A stretch of DNA of 64,000 nt from Adiantum capillus-veneris (GCA_014529385.2 CM043946.1:22436577-22500576), one strand, 5' to 3'. Shown: positions 32,924 through 45,220, numbered from the stretch's first letter. Notes: generated from the sequence alone by a model not told the origin. Made by a program: numbers and translations.

Positions 32924-34282
32924 TCCCTTCCTGCTTAGAGTGACCTACTGGTACCAAATTCCATGCATACCATAAGATGGTCTCAGATGAAGTTCCTTCT
33001 AGATGATGTTGTCCACGGTGCCTTTTGAGAGAGAGTCTCCCTTGGGTGATGTGGAAATGTCCAAAACACAAGGAGGGTGATGATGCATCTACTCGCAAAC
33101 AATGGACTGTCTCTTGGATCAAAGAGGCCCTTGGTGGTTACCAACCAACAATAACCTTTGTTGCCTCAACTCGCATGGTGTGAACCAAATTACAACCGGA
33201 CGCATGCTCATAGAGCCAATGGCTGGATATGCAAACACCAATGTCCACGAAGATACCGGCCAGCCTATATTGTCCCTACGCGTGAAGATTGGCGAGAGCA
33301 ACGCAAAATGGGAGATGAAGATGGATATGTCCTTTGGAATGCCCACGAACCATAGCAAGTACTCTGGATGATGTCTCATGAAACTGCCAAGTAACTCCTC
33401 AAAGATAAAGGCTCCTCTTGGGGCTTCGACTAGATTGTTGTATGACGGAAGCTCTAGATGAATACTCGTCTATGCAATGGATGTGATTGCAAATGTAGGC
33501 TCACAATGCCTGCAAACTCCCGCACTGGTTGCCTCGGATTGGAACCCTTTGGCTCCGGATTGATGGCTACCGATTGCTAAGAAGATGTAGATGGTGTGGA
33601 CCTGATGTGCTGCCAAAAATATGTACCGATCGATGATGATGCAATGCCTCTTCTAGAATGATGGAATTCTCCAAGCAGATGGGAGCGATGGTTGTGCAAA
33701 CAATGCCAAGACTCCAAAGCTAATAGGTTGATATAGATAGTGCCCTCCTTTGTCATCATAGGCCGCTGACAAATCTTGATACTCACCATCAACATCTTCA
33801 TGTTTCTTGTGCATGTCTTCAATGATGTGATTTGTCATGTCAAAGAATTTATGAGTGCAAATATCCATGCTAGGATTTCTTTATGTCGAGGTGGTCGAGC
33901 GCGTACACCAAGTCAACTACCCTCTCACAAGCGCACCACAACTATAACCCCCGGTATACAGTGTTTGTGCCACATCTTCGCCCCAAAACAGGGAGGCAGA
34001 GGCATGATGCGAGTCTGTGTCGGCTCTTTCATTGTCCTGTTCTTTTTCTCCACCACCATTCTACTCAAGAGCATAAGGGAGAGAAATTTCCCTTTGAATG
34101 CCTTTAGAAGAGAGAAATGAATCAAAGGGTATAAGTTCACCTTTTTTGTCAGTTCTCAGGTAGAGATCTTAGAGTCAGATTGATTCGCAGCTTCACTTAT
34201 CCAACTTTGAAAGTGAAAGAGCATCAAACTTCTTAGCAAGATAAAAATACCCAAATCTTTCTGGAGAAATCATTTTCAAGTA
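32924..34282. other. Intronic stretch, nothing recognised
   Basis: Several short open frames on both strands (for example 33102-33371 plus and 33868-33653 minus) show no known motif. They may be part of an unrecognised element. Confidence 0.4.
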
Positions 34283-34644
34283 TCAACATTTGGATCCTTG
34301 AAGTGACTCAACCTCCATAGGACCTACAAGATAGGGAAAAATACCAAAGGCACGAAAGGTTGCCTCCTCTAGAAACGAGACTCTGTGTTGTTTGCCTTTC
34401 GCACATGAAAAACAAACATGGTGAGGCTTGCGAAGCTTGGCCGAGCCGATAGCCATATTCTTGGAAACAAGATGCTGCAAAGTAGCAATGGGAACATGAC
34501 CAAAGCAAGAGCTCCAAAGAGCACTTTGGATTTGGAGAGCAACCGGTATAAATGTGACTCTTGCCCCTGCAAACTAGAAGAAAAAGCGTGAACGCACCAA
34601 CTTACACATACAAAGAGAGGGATACATTCAGAAACTCTATGCAC
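34283..34644 (-). pseudogene. Ty1/copia pre-integrase fragment
   Basis: Across two minus-strand frames the pattern reads GHVPIATLQHLVSKNM, then LRKPHHVCFSCAKGKQHRVSF. This is the GAG_pre-integrase histidine-cysteine region of copia pol, followed by the start of the integrase core. One frame change lies near 34480. Confidence 0.6.
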
Positions 34645-35013
34645 TCAAACAACAAATACAAATGGCATTTTTGCAAAGAAAGAAGAAAAATGTTTGAAAA
34701 TTTTTCTAAAAAGCACTGACCAAGGATTATCAAATCAAGAGCACACATTTCCATGACAACAGCAAAGTTCCATGTTGAAGTGTTAACTCTTCGATCACAA
34801 AGAGTACATGAAAAATTTAGTAAACCAAAATGACTTGTCGCGCATTAAAACACCAGCACAAGCATCAAAAGTCATCCATGGTCCTTTTCAAGAGCCTCAC
34901 AGACATGTCCGGAAACTCGAAGGATAGGACCTTAGTTTCTTTCACATAGTTGATTGACAAGTTAGAACCCTATCTCTAAGCATGTTGTCCAAACAACAAA
35001 CCAAAAATGTTAC

Positions 35014-35746
35014 CTGTGTCATGTCATCAGTAAAATAGATATCATATTTCCCTTTGAAGTAAGGGAATGGATCCTTCAGCCAGACCATGTCAACATCATT
35101 GTATAACACCGAATAGCCTAGCTCGAGTATCTGAAGCAAATGTCTTGGTCTTCGAGAAGTAAAGTTGAAAAAGCCCTGCCAGCGTACAAACGATAAAGAA
35201 AATTCTAAAAATGGGATACAATGGTACTGAAATATCCATATACATCGGTCAAGTAAACATATAGTACCTGCATAGATCTTCTCTTGCAATGCAGATTAGT
35301 AATTTTACCTGTGATCCAAACTTGTGGGCTTGTTGTAGCGCAGGGGCCGGAGGTATGAGCACAGCATGGCCAGGCCATTTCTCATTTACAGCATACAATG
35401 TAGCATAATCCTCCGCTACAACTAGAACTCCATGCTGCCTATGATGTTTGGCAATGCTGGTGAGCCAGTTGATAAGAAAGGGCAGATATGGCTGGCTCAC
35501 GGCACACAAGATAACTGTGTTATTTCGTGCAACTGCACGCACAGCCTCAGGCAGGGTGTACGTATGCCACCTCTCCCTCTTCACAGAAAGCTGAGAGGAG
35601 GAATTCAGTAAGGCTGTCAAGGGAAAGATGAAGCCTAGAAGGAAGATGACCGAGACAAGCACGCTGAGGGTGCTAGAATAAGAGAACGGTGTTGATCTCT
35701 GGCTCTGTTGTTGAAAGGCGCCCACATGCGCTTGCTTGCGCAGCAT
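35014..35746 (-). CDS. GT77 RGXT-like glycosyltransferase, exons 1 and 2 (N-terminal half)
   Basis: Exon 1 is 35746-35309 (146 codons) from the ATG at 35746. A short cytoplasmic tail is followed by one membrane anchor at residues about 24-46, as in Golgi type II enzymes. Then come the start of the catalytic domain (NNTVILCAVSQPYLPFLINWL, shown here only as landmarks around NTVIL and FLINWL) and LQQAHKFGSQ. Exon 2 is 35175-35014 (54 codons) with LELGYSVLYNDVDMVWLKDP; the D-V-D motif binds the metal-nucleotide sugar. Donor CAG|GTAAAA, acceptor TGGCAG|GG. Known RGXT enzymes transfer xylose from UDP-xylose to fucose in rhamnogalacturonan II. Substrate here is inferred from family only. Total length 347 residues, close to the usual 350-380. 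Confidence 0.85.
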
Positions 35747-35856
35747 TGCTCTTCTGAAAGACGCACTTCAGATTTTCATCGCCGGATATACGGGATCTGG
35801 GCAGCTAGCTTGAGCTAAGCAAAGCCTTACTCAGGTGGTCATATATATATATATAT

Positions 35857-36349
35857 GGGAAAATTACCAAATAACCCCTCTAATTTGTGGAAATTCCCAA
35901 ACTACCCCTCAAATTTCAAAAATTCCCAAAATGCCCTTGTATCTATTTTGGTCGGATTGTTCAAGATTTTCTGATGTTTAATCCTTTCTGACAATTTAGA
36001 TCTGTTTTTGAGTGCTTAGCATGTAATTTGTCACAAATTACCTCGCAAAAATAGTCGATTATGTTTAAAAATAATGAAGCGATTCATCTCCAAAGACTAC
36101 ATAACCAACTCAAATTCTAGCTTGAGCATCTTGTATAGATAGACAATCGGTCTTCTTATGAAAAGCTACAAAAAATACATCTTTGGAGAAATTTAATCTC
36201 CCGACCAGGGGTATTTTGGGAATTTTGGAAAAGTTGAAGGGCATTTTGGAAATTTATTACAAAATATTGGGGGTATTTTGGGAATTTTTGAAATTTGAGG
36301 GGTACTTTGAGAATTTCCACAAATTAGAGGGGTATTTTGGTAATTTTCT
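35857..36349. mobile_element. Mutator-type MITE, copy 2, just upstream of the GT77 start codon
   Basis: Same terminal repeats and same centre (TTGTTCAAGATTTTC, GTTTTTGAGTGCT) as the copy at 12957, in the same orientation and of nearly equal length (493 bp). The right end runs into a CT and TA/CA microsatellite, so the target duplication is obscured. Its left end lies about 110 bases upstream of the ATG, within the likely promoter or leader of the gene. Confidence 0.8.
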
Positions 36350-36364
36350 CTCTCTCTCTCTCTC

Positions 36365-36418
<54 letters not shown>
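36350..36418. repeat. Compound CT-TA-CA-TA microsatellite
   Basis: CT, then TA, then CA (36381-36408), then TATA tracts directly abutting the MITE end. Confidence 0.9.
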
Positions 36419-36420
<2 letters not shown>

Positions 36421-37044
36421 CTCAAGGAAGTGAGGTTGTTTTGGCATGTATCTTTGGAAGTTGGACCTTGGCCAAGCTCGTAGTTGGAAAACCAATGTTG
36501 GATGCCAAGATACATCACATGCTCATAGTGGGTGCAAAGAGGGTATATAACTAGTATGGCCTGATAAAGCTACAGGCCATACAACGACAATGACACTCCC
36601 ATAAAACAGAAAATATCCAGTTTGCTTGTCTATTCAAGTATTCAATCAAGGGCGTGCTTCTTTCTTATCTAGAGTGTGGCAACATTGAATCACAACCATA
36701 TGGCCATATGAAAGCACCTCCAATTTATTTATGTGAAGGGGCTATAACCTTGCCTTTGAACACATATGCCATGTGTTAGACAAAGTGACAATGAAACTTG
36801 TAATGCCATGTGGTTTGAATAATGGAGTGTGTGCTAGACTCAACAAGATAAGTTGGATGCTCATAGCAAATTTTCCTATCTTTTTTAACGCGAAGAGAAG
36901 GTGGTATTGTTAAATTATTCATTTCTTTTGAGCAGTCTAGCATTTAACACTTAAAAGCCTCTATCACCTATCTACACTATCAAAGTCAATGCGAGAAGTT
37001 GTATTAAACAAGTCTCTATGCTTGTGATTTGACTCAAAAAGTTG

Positions 37045-37046
<2 letters not shown>
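36419..37046. other. No gene seen
   Basis: AT-rich sequence without recognised motifs. Confidence 0.4.

Positions 37047-37131
<85 letters not shown>
37047..37131. repeat. (CT)n microsatellite, 85 bp
   Basis: About 42 uninterrupted CT units, the longest in the window. Confidence 0.95.
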
Positions 37132-37133
<2 letters not shown>

Positions 37134-37138
37134 CCCCA

Positions 37139-37240
37139 TTTGTGTGAAGCAAGGGTGCCCACTCTCTCCCACATTGTTTGGGATGTACATTGAGGAAATA
37201 GTAGCATACTGCTTCGAGCTAGGGGTGAACCTAGATCTAG
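37139..37240 (+). pseudogene. LINE reverse-transcriptase scrap
   Basis: VKQGCPLSPTLFGMYIEEIVAY is encoded immediately after the CT tract. This is the conserved QGCPLSP-x-LF block of L1-like reverse transcriptases. Flanking sequence was not recognised. It differs from the LINE at 21931, whose block reads QGYPLAP, so it comes from another family. Confidence 0.6.
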
Positions 37241-38046
37241 CACGTACTCTTGTCCACCTTATGCATGCTTTATGTTGCCAATACTATTTCAAACTTTGGC
37301 TCTTGAGATGGCCTACAACAATACCTTTAAGAAAGTGTGCTTGGAAGTTACTATGATTGCTACCACAAGTCCCAGTCGAGGTCTCGGTTCCATGAAGCTA
37401 GAGGTAGCTTATTAGGTATGCAACCTTGGTGATGCTAAAATGTTGGTGCCACCTGTCTTCAATAGCCACTCCCATGTTATTTTATCAGAGCTAAGCTTAG
37501 AGTGTCACCCATATCGTTGGAGACCCTCTTCTAGACATAATATTCCGTGTTGAAGGAAAAGAGTTACCATAGGTTAGACTCCCCTACAAAGCTTTTGAGG
37601 CTTGCAAACAAATAGAAAAGGTAGATGTGAGCAGATCATGGTATGCCCAAGTGACATAGTGGTTTAGTGCACATGGCCAACGAGCTACGCAGTGGCTACC
37701 ATGTATCTAGTATGACCCTAACTCAACCTTAATTCACCTCCCACACTACGAGAGAAACCAAATGCATAGATAGGATGATTGACATCTCTACTTTTGAGAG
37801 ACTTGGATTACACCTACATTGCCTCTTCCAATAAAGATGCTATATTACAAAGACCAGCATTTGACTAGCCAAGAGGAAGAATTCATAAAGAGGCCATGCT
37901 ATAGAGATGTATGCATGCCACACTATGCCCCAAAAGCAATTTGAATGCATGCCACACAAGTGCCCTAGTAGCAATTGGACAGCTTCAAATATTGTCACAC
38001 AAATTAGAGATTGGATGAGTTGCATGCATTCTAGACCTAAGAGGAC
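37241..38046. other. No gene seen
   Basis: Possibly further decayed LINE sequence, but no second motif could be identified. Ends at the TTGTA target duplication of the copia element. Confidence 0.4.
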
Positions 38047-38051
38047 TTGTA

Positions 38052-38262
38052 TGTTACCATATACATGTGGTAGTGAACACACTAGGACCGACGGGGCATT
38101 TTTTCGCTCTTTAGGAGGTTTTTTCCCTCATGCATTGTATATACTCCCATCACTCTAGGGCTAACTATCTTTCCATTGCACACTAAGTAATACACTCTCT
38201 GTTGTGTGCCTTGAGATTCCTTCATCTTCTCCATGTGTTTTCCTGCAACCCTAATTCCAACA
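38052..38262 (+). repeat. 5' LTR of copia 1
   Basis: 211 bp, TG...CA ends. The same words (GGGGCATTTTTTC, CATTGTATATAC, CATCACTCTAGGGC, CACACTAAGTAAT) recur in the 3' LTR and in both copia 2 LTRs. Confidence 0.9.
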
Positions 38263-38264
38263 AT

Positions 38265-38275
38265 TGGTATCAGAG
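38265..38275 (+). promoter_or_regulatory. Primer-binding site of copia 1
   Basis: TGGTATCAGAG two bases after the LTR, complementary to initiator methionine tRNA. Confidence 0.8.
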
Positions 38276-38625
38276 TAGGTTGCGTCCTCCCGGGCTTAGT
38301 CGCCAGCAACTCCAGCACACACTTGCTCATTTTCTTCGATTTCAGTGAGCTTTGGCGAGCGTTCGAACGTCGACAAAAATTTTGGGTAAGCTCGCAGAGC
38401 TTAGTCTGCTTAGGTTTCTGATTCGGGCTCATTTCGGCCTTCGTTTCTACTACAATCAGGTCTGCACAGGCAATTTTGTCATTTTGTGCAGGATTTTTGT
38501 CAGTGCCAAATACTGCATAACAGGTTCCATACAGTCTATTGTTGGTTGTGTTATATAGCACATGCTAGTCCCACTCAGTTTCTCCTCATTTTGGGCAGTT
38601 TTCACATCAGGCACAGACATTTTCC

Positions 38626-39495
38626 ATGGCTGACAACAACACAGATGTGTTTAAGATGTTTGTTTCTGAGGAAAGATTGGATGGGGACAATTACCCTATG
38701 TGGGCTTACATGATGCAACATGTTCTTGTGTCAAAAGGCGTCTGGAATATTGTGCAGGGCATTGATGTAAGTCCTGATTCTAAGGATGTAGGTGATGTTG
38801 AGGATGTGGCAGGTCTTGCTGCAAGGATTGCTGCTATTAGAGTTGTTTTGCCTACGGGAGAACAAGCTCGTAGGGATGTAAAGGATGCGTAGGCTCATGC
38901 ATTGATTGCGTTGTCTGTGAAGCGCACCATTACTCCTCACATTCGTTCAGTGAAATCTGCAAAACATGCTTGGGATATTCTGACTGGTCTTTATGCAAGT
39001 TGCTGCGTAAAGAGATGGAGTTGAAGATTATGCATGAGGAAGATGATATGGACACTTTCTTTGTTGGTGTCAAGGATATCAATGCACAACTTATGTTTGC
39101 AGGTGAAGTCATTTCAGACAGTTCCCTTGTGCAGACTGTTCTTGATGCCTTGCCAGATTCCTACCAGACTTTTGCAGGTACTTGGAGACTCATCACCTAA
39201 GGAAAACCTGAAGTTGTCAAGTTTGATGCATTGTGCACATTGCTGTTACAAGAGTCACTTTCTAGAAAAAAATAGGACTAGACAACGTGCAGTTGAACAT
39301 GCTTTTATTGCTTCTCAAAGAAAGGGTGGTAACAACAATGCAACCACTTCTTATGGTTCTTTTGCGAGTGGAAAATCACATGTTCCTAATGCTTCTATTG
39401 GCAACAATTCGTCTGGAAATTTTGGTGATAAGGGCAAAAAGAAGATGTGTTGCCATTATTGTAAATCTAATGATCACTTGATCAAGCAGTCCTAA
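38626..39495 (+). pseudogene. Copia 1 gag
   Basis: Starts MADNNTDVFKMFV, then DGDNYPMWAYMM, SVKSAKHAWDILTGLY and MHEEDDMDTFFVGV, the UBN2-type gag domain. A TAG lies near 38890, a deletion changes frame near 39000, and there are later breaks. The CCHC knuckle CHYCKSNDHLIK lacks its last Cys because of a small insertion (copia 2 keeps it). Confidence 0.8.
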
Positions 39496-39666
39496 GTTGA
39501 AGGCCAAAGAGGCTAAGAAGAAAGAGGGTGGTTCCACTACAAATGCTAGTTCCATTACAAATGCAGTCATTGTTGAGACTTCTGTGAAAGGAGACTGTGA
39601 TACTGATGTTGATGCAGAATGGGCTTTTAGTGTAGAGTGCACTTACAATCATGTTGTCCATGATGC

Positions 39667-40998
39667 ATGCATGTCAGTCTCACTGCAGATTCACATGTGT
39701 GGTATTTCGACAGTGGTGCTACAAAGCACATTACCTCACATCGTGAATTGTACACCTCTCTCGAGCGTGTCCCTCATGGGAATTCAGTCACTTGTGCCAA
39801 CAATGCCTCTTATCCGGTTCAGGGAGTTGAAAAGATTGTGCTTACTGCTGCAAATGATAGTTCTTTCACACTTGTTGATGCACTTTATGTACCTGGGATC
39901 AAGAAGAATCTCTTGTCTGTATCTGCACTTGCTAGACTTGGACTTGTAGTCAAATTTATGGATGACAAATGTACAGTTCATGACCTCAATTTTGGTTATG
40001 AAATTGTTGCATCGGGGCTTTTGTGCCGTGTGCTATATAAGCTCACTTTGTATGACAAGTGTGGACAAAATTTTGCAAATGCAGTTGCAGATTCAAGGGC
40101 TATTTCAGATGCAAAACTTTGGCATGCACGTTTTGGTCATTTGAATTTTGCTAGTTTGCTGCGTTTGCAAAAAACTGATATGGTTGCTTCTTTCCCGCCT
40201 CTTGAAGCACCTATCAAACATGTTTGTAAAGGCTGTATTTTGGGTAAGATGCAGCGTTCGAAGTTTCCAAAGGATGGTTCAATTAGGGCCGCATGTAGGT
40301 TGCAGCTTGTGCATAGTGATGTTTGTGGACCCATGCAAACTCCATCCTTGGGCAATTACCTATACTTCGTGACTTTCATTGATGATTACTCTAGGCATGC
40401 ATGGGTATTTCCGCTTAAAGCGAAGTCCGAAGTTTTTATGTGCTTCAAACAATTTCTGGCTATGGCTGAAAATGTCTCGAAATGTACTATGGGCACGCTC
40501 CGTTCCGATCGAGGGGGGGAGGATATGTCTCATGAATTTAATGCATTTCTGGCTAGTCGTGGGATAAAACACCAATGTACAGTGCCTTATACGCCTCAGC
40601 ATAATGGTGTTGCTGAGAGGAAAAGCAAGTCACTTACGGAAATGGCACGATGTATGGTCAAAAGTCAAGCTTTGCCGCATTCTTTTTGGCTTGAGGCCAT
40701 CTTGTGTGCCACTTATGTACTGAACAGGTGTCCTACGAAAGCTTTGCAGTCTATCACTCCATATGAAGCATGGCATAATAGAAAGCCTTCTATTGAGCAC
40801 ATGCGGGTTTTTGGTTATTTGGCATATGCTTTGGTGCCACCACAAACACAACGCAGAAAATTGGATGATAAGGCTGTCAAATGTATTTTTGTTGGTTATA
40901 GTGTTGAAAGCAAAGGTTACAGGTTCTATCATCCGCAAACAAAGCGTATTCACGGGATGTAGTGTTTGTGGAAGATTCTGTTCACCCCTTGCTGTCAT
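39667..40998 (+). pseudogene. Copia 1 protease and integrase
   Basis: Protease motif WYFDSGATKHIT near 39695. Then ALYVPGIKKNLLSVSALA, the HHCC pre-integrase region (HARFGHLNF ... CKGCILGKMQ) and the integrase core HSDVCGPM, FIDDYSRHAWVF, GGEDMSHEF, PYTPQHNGVAERK, and FGYLAYALVP. It is open for 431 codons, then loses frame at about 40960. Homology to copia 2 stops near 41006 at the inserted block. Confidence 0.85.
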
Positions 40999-42651
40999 GT
41001 AGTAGGATCAGCGATCGGAGTTCCGGTCACCAAGATATTAGCCGTTAAAGATTCACCGGGGGCCGGCTCCGTACCAGTTCGGTCCGCTCGGTCAAAGTAC
41101 CATCTGGGAATTTTATAGCCTTGGCAGGGTTCGAGGATAAGTGCTCGAGGAGAATCTTGTTCAGAGTGTCATCACTCGTAGTGCATTGAAAGAGGGGTAT
41201 GTTGATGGATCTATGCTTGGCACTATCAGGGTCGAGATGTATATATTTGATAATGCTTTGATTGAAGGAATATACAAAGTAATGGATATTGGAGAAATAT
41301 ATTGTGCCGAAAAACTCACTCGCATGTTTCTTTTGTGAGCTCACTTAAAGACTGTGCTAAGAACAAGTGGGTTACTTGAAAATGACACATATTCAGCCGA
41401 TGCTTTACTCAGTATGTATGCCGACCGTGGTGCTTGGCGATGCTTTAGTGGCATGTATGTGCGATGTGGTGCCCACTATGAAGTTTAAGGGCCATCCGAT
41501 GAGGAAATATGGCTGCCCATACTCACATGGCTAATGGCCACCCACATGAGCCATAAATGGTGTCCGCCCGTCGATTAAGTGGCCGCCCAAATAACTGAGG
41601 TCTTGAGTGTGAATGTGGAAAACGAAAAAGAAAAGAAAAGATAAGCAAGGCGAGCTGAGCCGTAGCGGCAGCGAAGACAGCAGTGCTTTCGCTCGCGCCG
41701 GCAAGTAGGATGCTCGGATGGACCCGCCACAGAGACGAAGAATGCTCATGGCCTCCTCGCGCTCCAGTTCGGCCCTATTTGCACCGGATTTGGTGAAGGT
41801 CGATTCCGTCGCTTGCCACGTCATCAAATAAGGTCACGCCCACGTCAATGACGCCGGGCGCCACTGCGGGGGGGGGGCATGCTAATAAGCCTTTTGCATG
41901 AGCGGATATAGCAAGCAAAAACGGAGGTGGGAATTACAAGCCTCTTTTGCTTGTTGAGGCAAGGAATCTAGATTGAGAAGGAGAGTGTCAAGGCAGTCAA
42001 GCAAGGTCGAGAAGAAGCTTGTCGAAGCAAGCAAGTTGAGAAGCGGGAGAGGGCAAGAGCATGTAAGGCAAGTCTCGGCAAGGGAAAGGATGCTTGGCAA
42101 GAGCAGATAAGCAGATTTCGGCAAGATAAGGTACTCAAGAAAAAGAGAGTCAGAGCACCAAAGGCGATCAGAGCAAATGGATTACAGGAGACGTAAAAAT
42201 TCATAAATGGCAGATAAGTAAGTGCAAGCGCACAAAGCAGGAAATTGCAAGATAATTGATAATAATTGAGGCTTGATGATTGAGGCAGTGAACTGACTTG
42301 AAGCTTGCAGAATCTAATGGAACTTGAAGCAGATAAAGCGACAAGAGATAATTACCATCACCGTCATCAACTAGAGATTGATTTAGCATTTTGTTAAGTC
42401 CGGTGTCGTTAATGGCCCGGTTAATCCTGTAAACGAGAGCTTAAACTCCTAGTTATCAGATGATCCGAGTGACGATGCTGCTAACAGCCCGCCTTGGCTA
42501 AGAATTAAGTTTTACTCAAAGCTTTAATCAATTAATTGATGATTACAGTGATTTCCAGATTCAGTTGCATCTGTTGTTCTTGTTCTCTCTCTTTCACACC
42601 TCCTACAGCCAGAGGCCCGCCGGCGCCTGCCCGGCTCACGTAGCGAACACA
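40998..42651 (-). repeat. Candidate 3' LTR of the minus-strand gypsy element (gypsy B)
   Basis: On the minus strand a polypurine-like GTAGGGGGATA precedes TGTGTTCGCTACG at 42651. The other end could be CTACA at 40998, where copia homology breaks. No partner LTR was found, so boundaries are tentative. No coding sequence recognised; contains a GC-rich region and a G run near 41871. Confidence 0.35.
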
Positions 42652-42659
42652 TATCCCCC

Positions 42660-43980
42660 TACACCGCATCCACTCTCGGCCGTCTTGAGAGTGCATCGGC
42701 TACTTGATTATGCTTGCTAGCAATGTGAGCAATATGAAAATGAAATTGCGAAAGGGAATTTGCCCACCTCATTTGTTTGTCGGAGAGCTTGGTCTACGCC
42801 ATGAAGTACTTAAGACTTTGGTGATCCGTCCACAGAATGAAAGGAGTACCCAATAAATAGTGCTTCCATGAGTCTAAGGCATTTAGACTCCTACGAGGAG
42901 TTCCTTTTCATATATGCCTAGAGTTGCTCAATAGGGTCGAGCCTTCGACTTTCATAGCCTATGGCGTGCCCTTCTTGGAGCAAGACAACTCCTAGGCAAT
43001 CACCACAAGCATCACATTGGACCTCAAATGGCTTTGAGAGATCCGGTAGTGTAAGCACAGATTGAGAGATAAGCTTTTCAAAAGCATTGTTCTCCTTGGC
43101 AGACCATGTATACCTAACGTTTTTCTTTGTTAGGTCATGTAATGGTCGTGCGATTTGTGAGAACTTTTCTATGAAGCATCTATAGTATGCACACATACCT
43201 ATGAAGCTTCTTAATTCATAAAGATCCCTGGTTTAGGCCATCCTTTTATTACCTCTAACTTTGATGGATCCATTTGGATGCCGTCTTGAGAGATAATGTG
43301 ACCTAAATAATGAATCTCTTGCAAGAAAATTTCACTTTTCCTTCGATTAACAAAAAGTTTATTCTCTCTTAGAACTTGAAATATTACCTGGAGGTGTTGC
43401 TTGTGTTCATCTAGTGAATTAGAGTAGATGATAATATCATCAAAGAACACTCCAATAAAGGTTCAGTGAGGCCTGAATAGCTTCTCCATCAAGCGGTTGA
43501 ATGTGGCTGGTGCATTGGTCAAGCCAAAAGGCATGACAATATATTCGTAAAGACCAAACGTAGTGCAAAATGCGGTCTTTACAATGTCTTGATCAACTAT
43601 CCTTATTTGATGATAGCCACTTTTTAGGTAAATCGTACTGAAGTAGGTGGACCCTTGTAGCTTATCAAATAGGTCTTCTACCCGTGGAACGGGAACCTAT
43701 TCTTGATAGTGATCCTATTTAGTGCTCCATAGTCGACACACATAAAATATGTGCCGTCTTTCTTTTGCACTAATAGCACAGGTGAGAAAAATGGAGCTGA
43801 GCTAGGCCAAACCATGCCCTTCTCAACTAACTCATGCACTTGCCGCATAATCTCCTCTTGTTGAGCTTGAGAAACTCTATAAGGAGGTTTATTAGGCGGT
43901 GAACTTCCTAGAAGAAGTTCAATTGCATGGTCATCATTGTTTAGAAGGTAGTTCACAAGGGATGTCGTCAATAAAGACAT
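42660..43980 (-). pseudogene. Gypsy B reverse transcriptase and RNase H
   Basis: Reads PPYRVSQAQQEEIMRQV, then [22 protein letters not shown] sequence, FFDDIIIYSNSL (catalytic DD), HYLGHIISQDGI, and CAYYRCFIEKFSQIARPLHDL. RNase H pieces follow (VQCDACGDCLGVVL, then near 42830 TDHQSLK-like) and end near ADALSRR at about 42690. Frame breaks lie near 43460 and 43200. Integrase is absent; the LTR-like sequence begins directly after RNase H. Confidence 0.8.
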
Positions 43981-44072
43981 CTTGAAACCCCTTGAGAAAA
44001 TTGAATAACTCTAATTCCTTGTGATTGTTTATATTTTCTTTTGCTAAAGCATTGGGTTCATTTTGAGAATAT

Positions 44073-44510
44073 TTAACAAAAATCATGCACGGAAATAGAG
44101 CTCTTTATTGACTTATTGAAAGCTTGCGTATGTACAATGGGTATGGTGTTACCCATTTCCTTAGCATCTATGCACATATCTTTTTCCATGAACCTAAAGT
44201 AGATTCTCCTTTCAGGGAATTTAACATTGGCAGCCATGAGATCAAACCATGGTGCCCCTAGGATTACATCCTCGTGCTTGAGATGAGAGATAAAGAAGTC
44301 CTCTTTGTCCACATAGCTTTGGACATGGAGCCTCAATTTCCCGATTAAGGGAGTGACTAAAGCTTCTTGCCCCTTGAAAGCACCATCTGCGGGTAGGACA
44401 TCTCCCATCTCGTAAGTTTGTATGGCTAGCTTGGTGGCCAACTCTGTGGATATGAAATTGTGAGTAGAACCATGTTCAAAGAGAATAAAAGCATCATGTT
44501 CTCTTACCTT
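44073..44510 (-). pseudogene. Gypsy B aspartic protease
   Basis: Contains a retropepsin-like fold signature: EHGSTHNFIS, where D-S-G is expected, then VILGAPWFDLM. The catalytic Asp appears as Glu-His, suggesting decay. A stop separates it from reverse transcriptase. Confidence 0.6.
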
Positions 44511-45220
44511 TTCTCAAGCATAGCATAGAGGAGATCCTTTGTGGTGAGTTTCCTCCTCTTGGATTTCGACCAAGGTAGCTCTAGGAGTCTCATGGCGGGT
44601 GTTCTTTTGGGGACAAGCACGGTACGCATGCCCTTGCTCACCGCACTTGAAACATCAGTTATCCTTGCGATAATGCTCAAGCTCTTCAGGAGAGAGTTTT
44701 TTTTTGCCTTTGTAAACTCCCTTCTCCTTAGCTTTGTGGGAATTGCCCTTAGGAGACTTTTGGACATTGTCCTTCCCCTTAGGCTCATTGGAACCCTTGC
44801 TTAGAATTTCTCTTAGCCCCTATTTGGAAATTGATTTGAGAAGCCACCATAGTATGGTCTATAACCGCCGATATGGTGCATGGCCTTTGGGAGTTGACAT
44901 ACTCCGCCATTTCTTTAGTTAAGCCCGCACAAAATTGTTGTTTTTGCTCTCCAAAATCCATCTGTTTGAAGACAGTGGCTTTAAGATGTAAATCCCAAAA
45001 CTTGTCGACATATTTGTGAATGGATTCATAGGGAGAGAGCTTCAAGCTTCACCATTCGGTGAGTACTTTGTCTTTGGCATTGGTGGTCAAAACTCCTTCA
45101 AAATCGAAGCTCTTAAACCTTTCCATGTTCGTGGAGCTTCACCGTTGGCCCGTAGGCTAGACCACCATTGCCTGGAGGACTTTTGAAAGTGCATAGCTAC
45201 ATGGCGTAGCTTAGAGGACT
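44504..45220 (-). pseudogene. Gypsy B gag
   Basis: Three fragments: QWWSSLRANGEAPRTW, then SPYESIHKYVDKFWDL and FCAGLTKEMAEYV, then a CCHC knuckle CFKCGEQGHAYRACP near 44650. The N-terminus is cut at 45221 by the CACTA-like terminus. Confidence 0.7.

Larger units (their letters stand above)
15331..35013 (-). other. Intron 2 of the GT77 gene, 19.7 kb, filled with nested retroelements
   Basis: Donor CAG|GTAACA at 35014/35013 and acceptor TTCTTTAG|GTT at 15331/15330. The flanking exons join in phase 0 at a place where the family protein has no missing residues (YFTDDMTQ then VKSHDHSH). It contains a solo LTR, a gypsy element with a gag-only element and a LINE inside it, further LTR pieces and a copia fragment. 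No other host gene was recognised in it. Confidence 0.7.

Noticed and set aside
33102..33868. Possible host gene in open frames of both strands inside the GT77 intron
   Set aside because: Frames are short and overlapping and show no motif or splice pattern.
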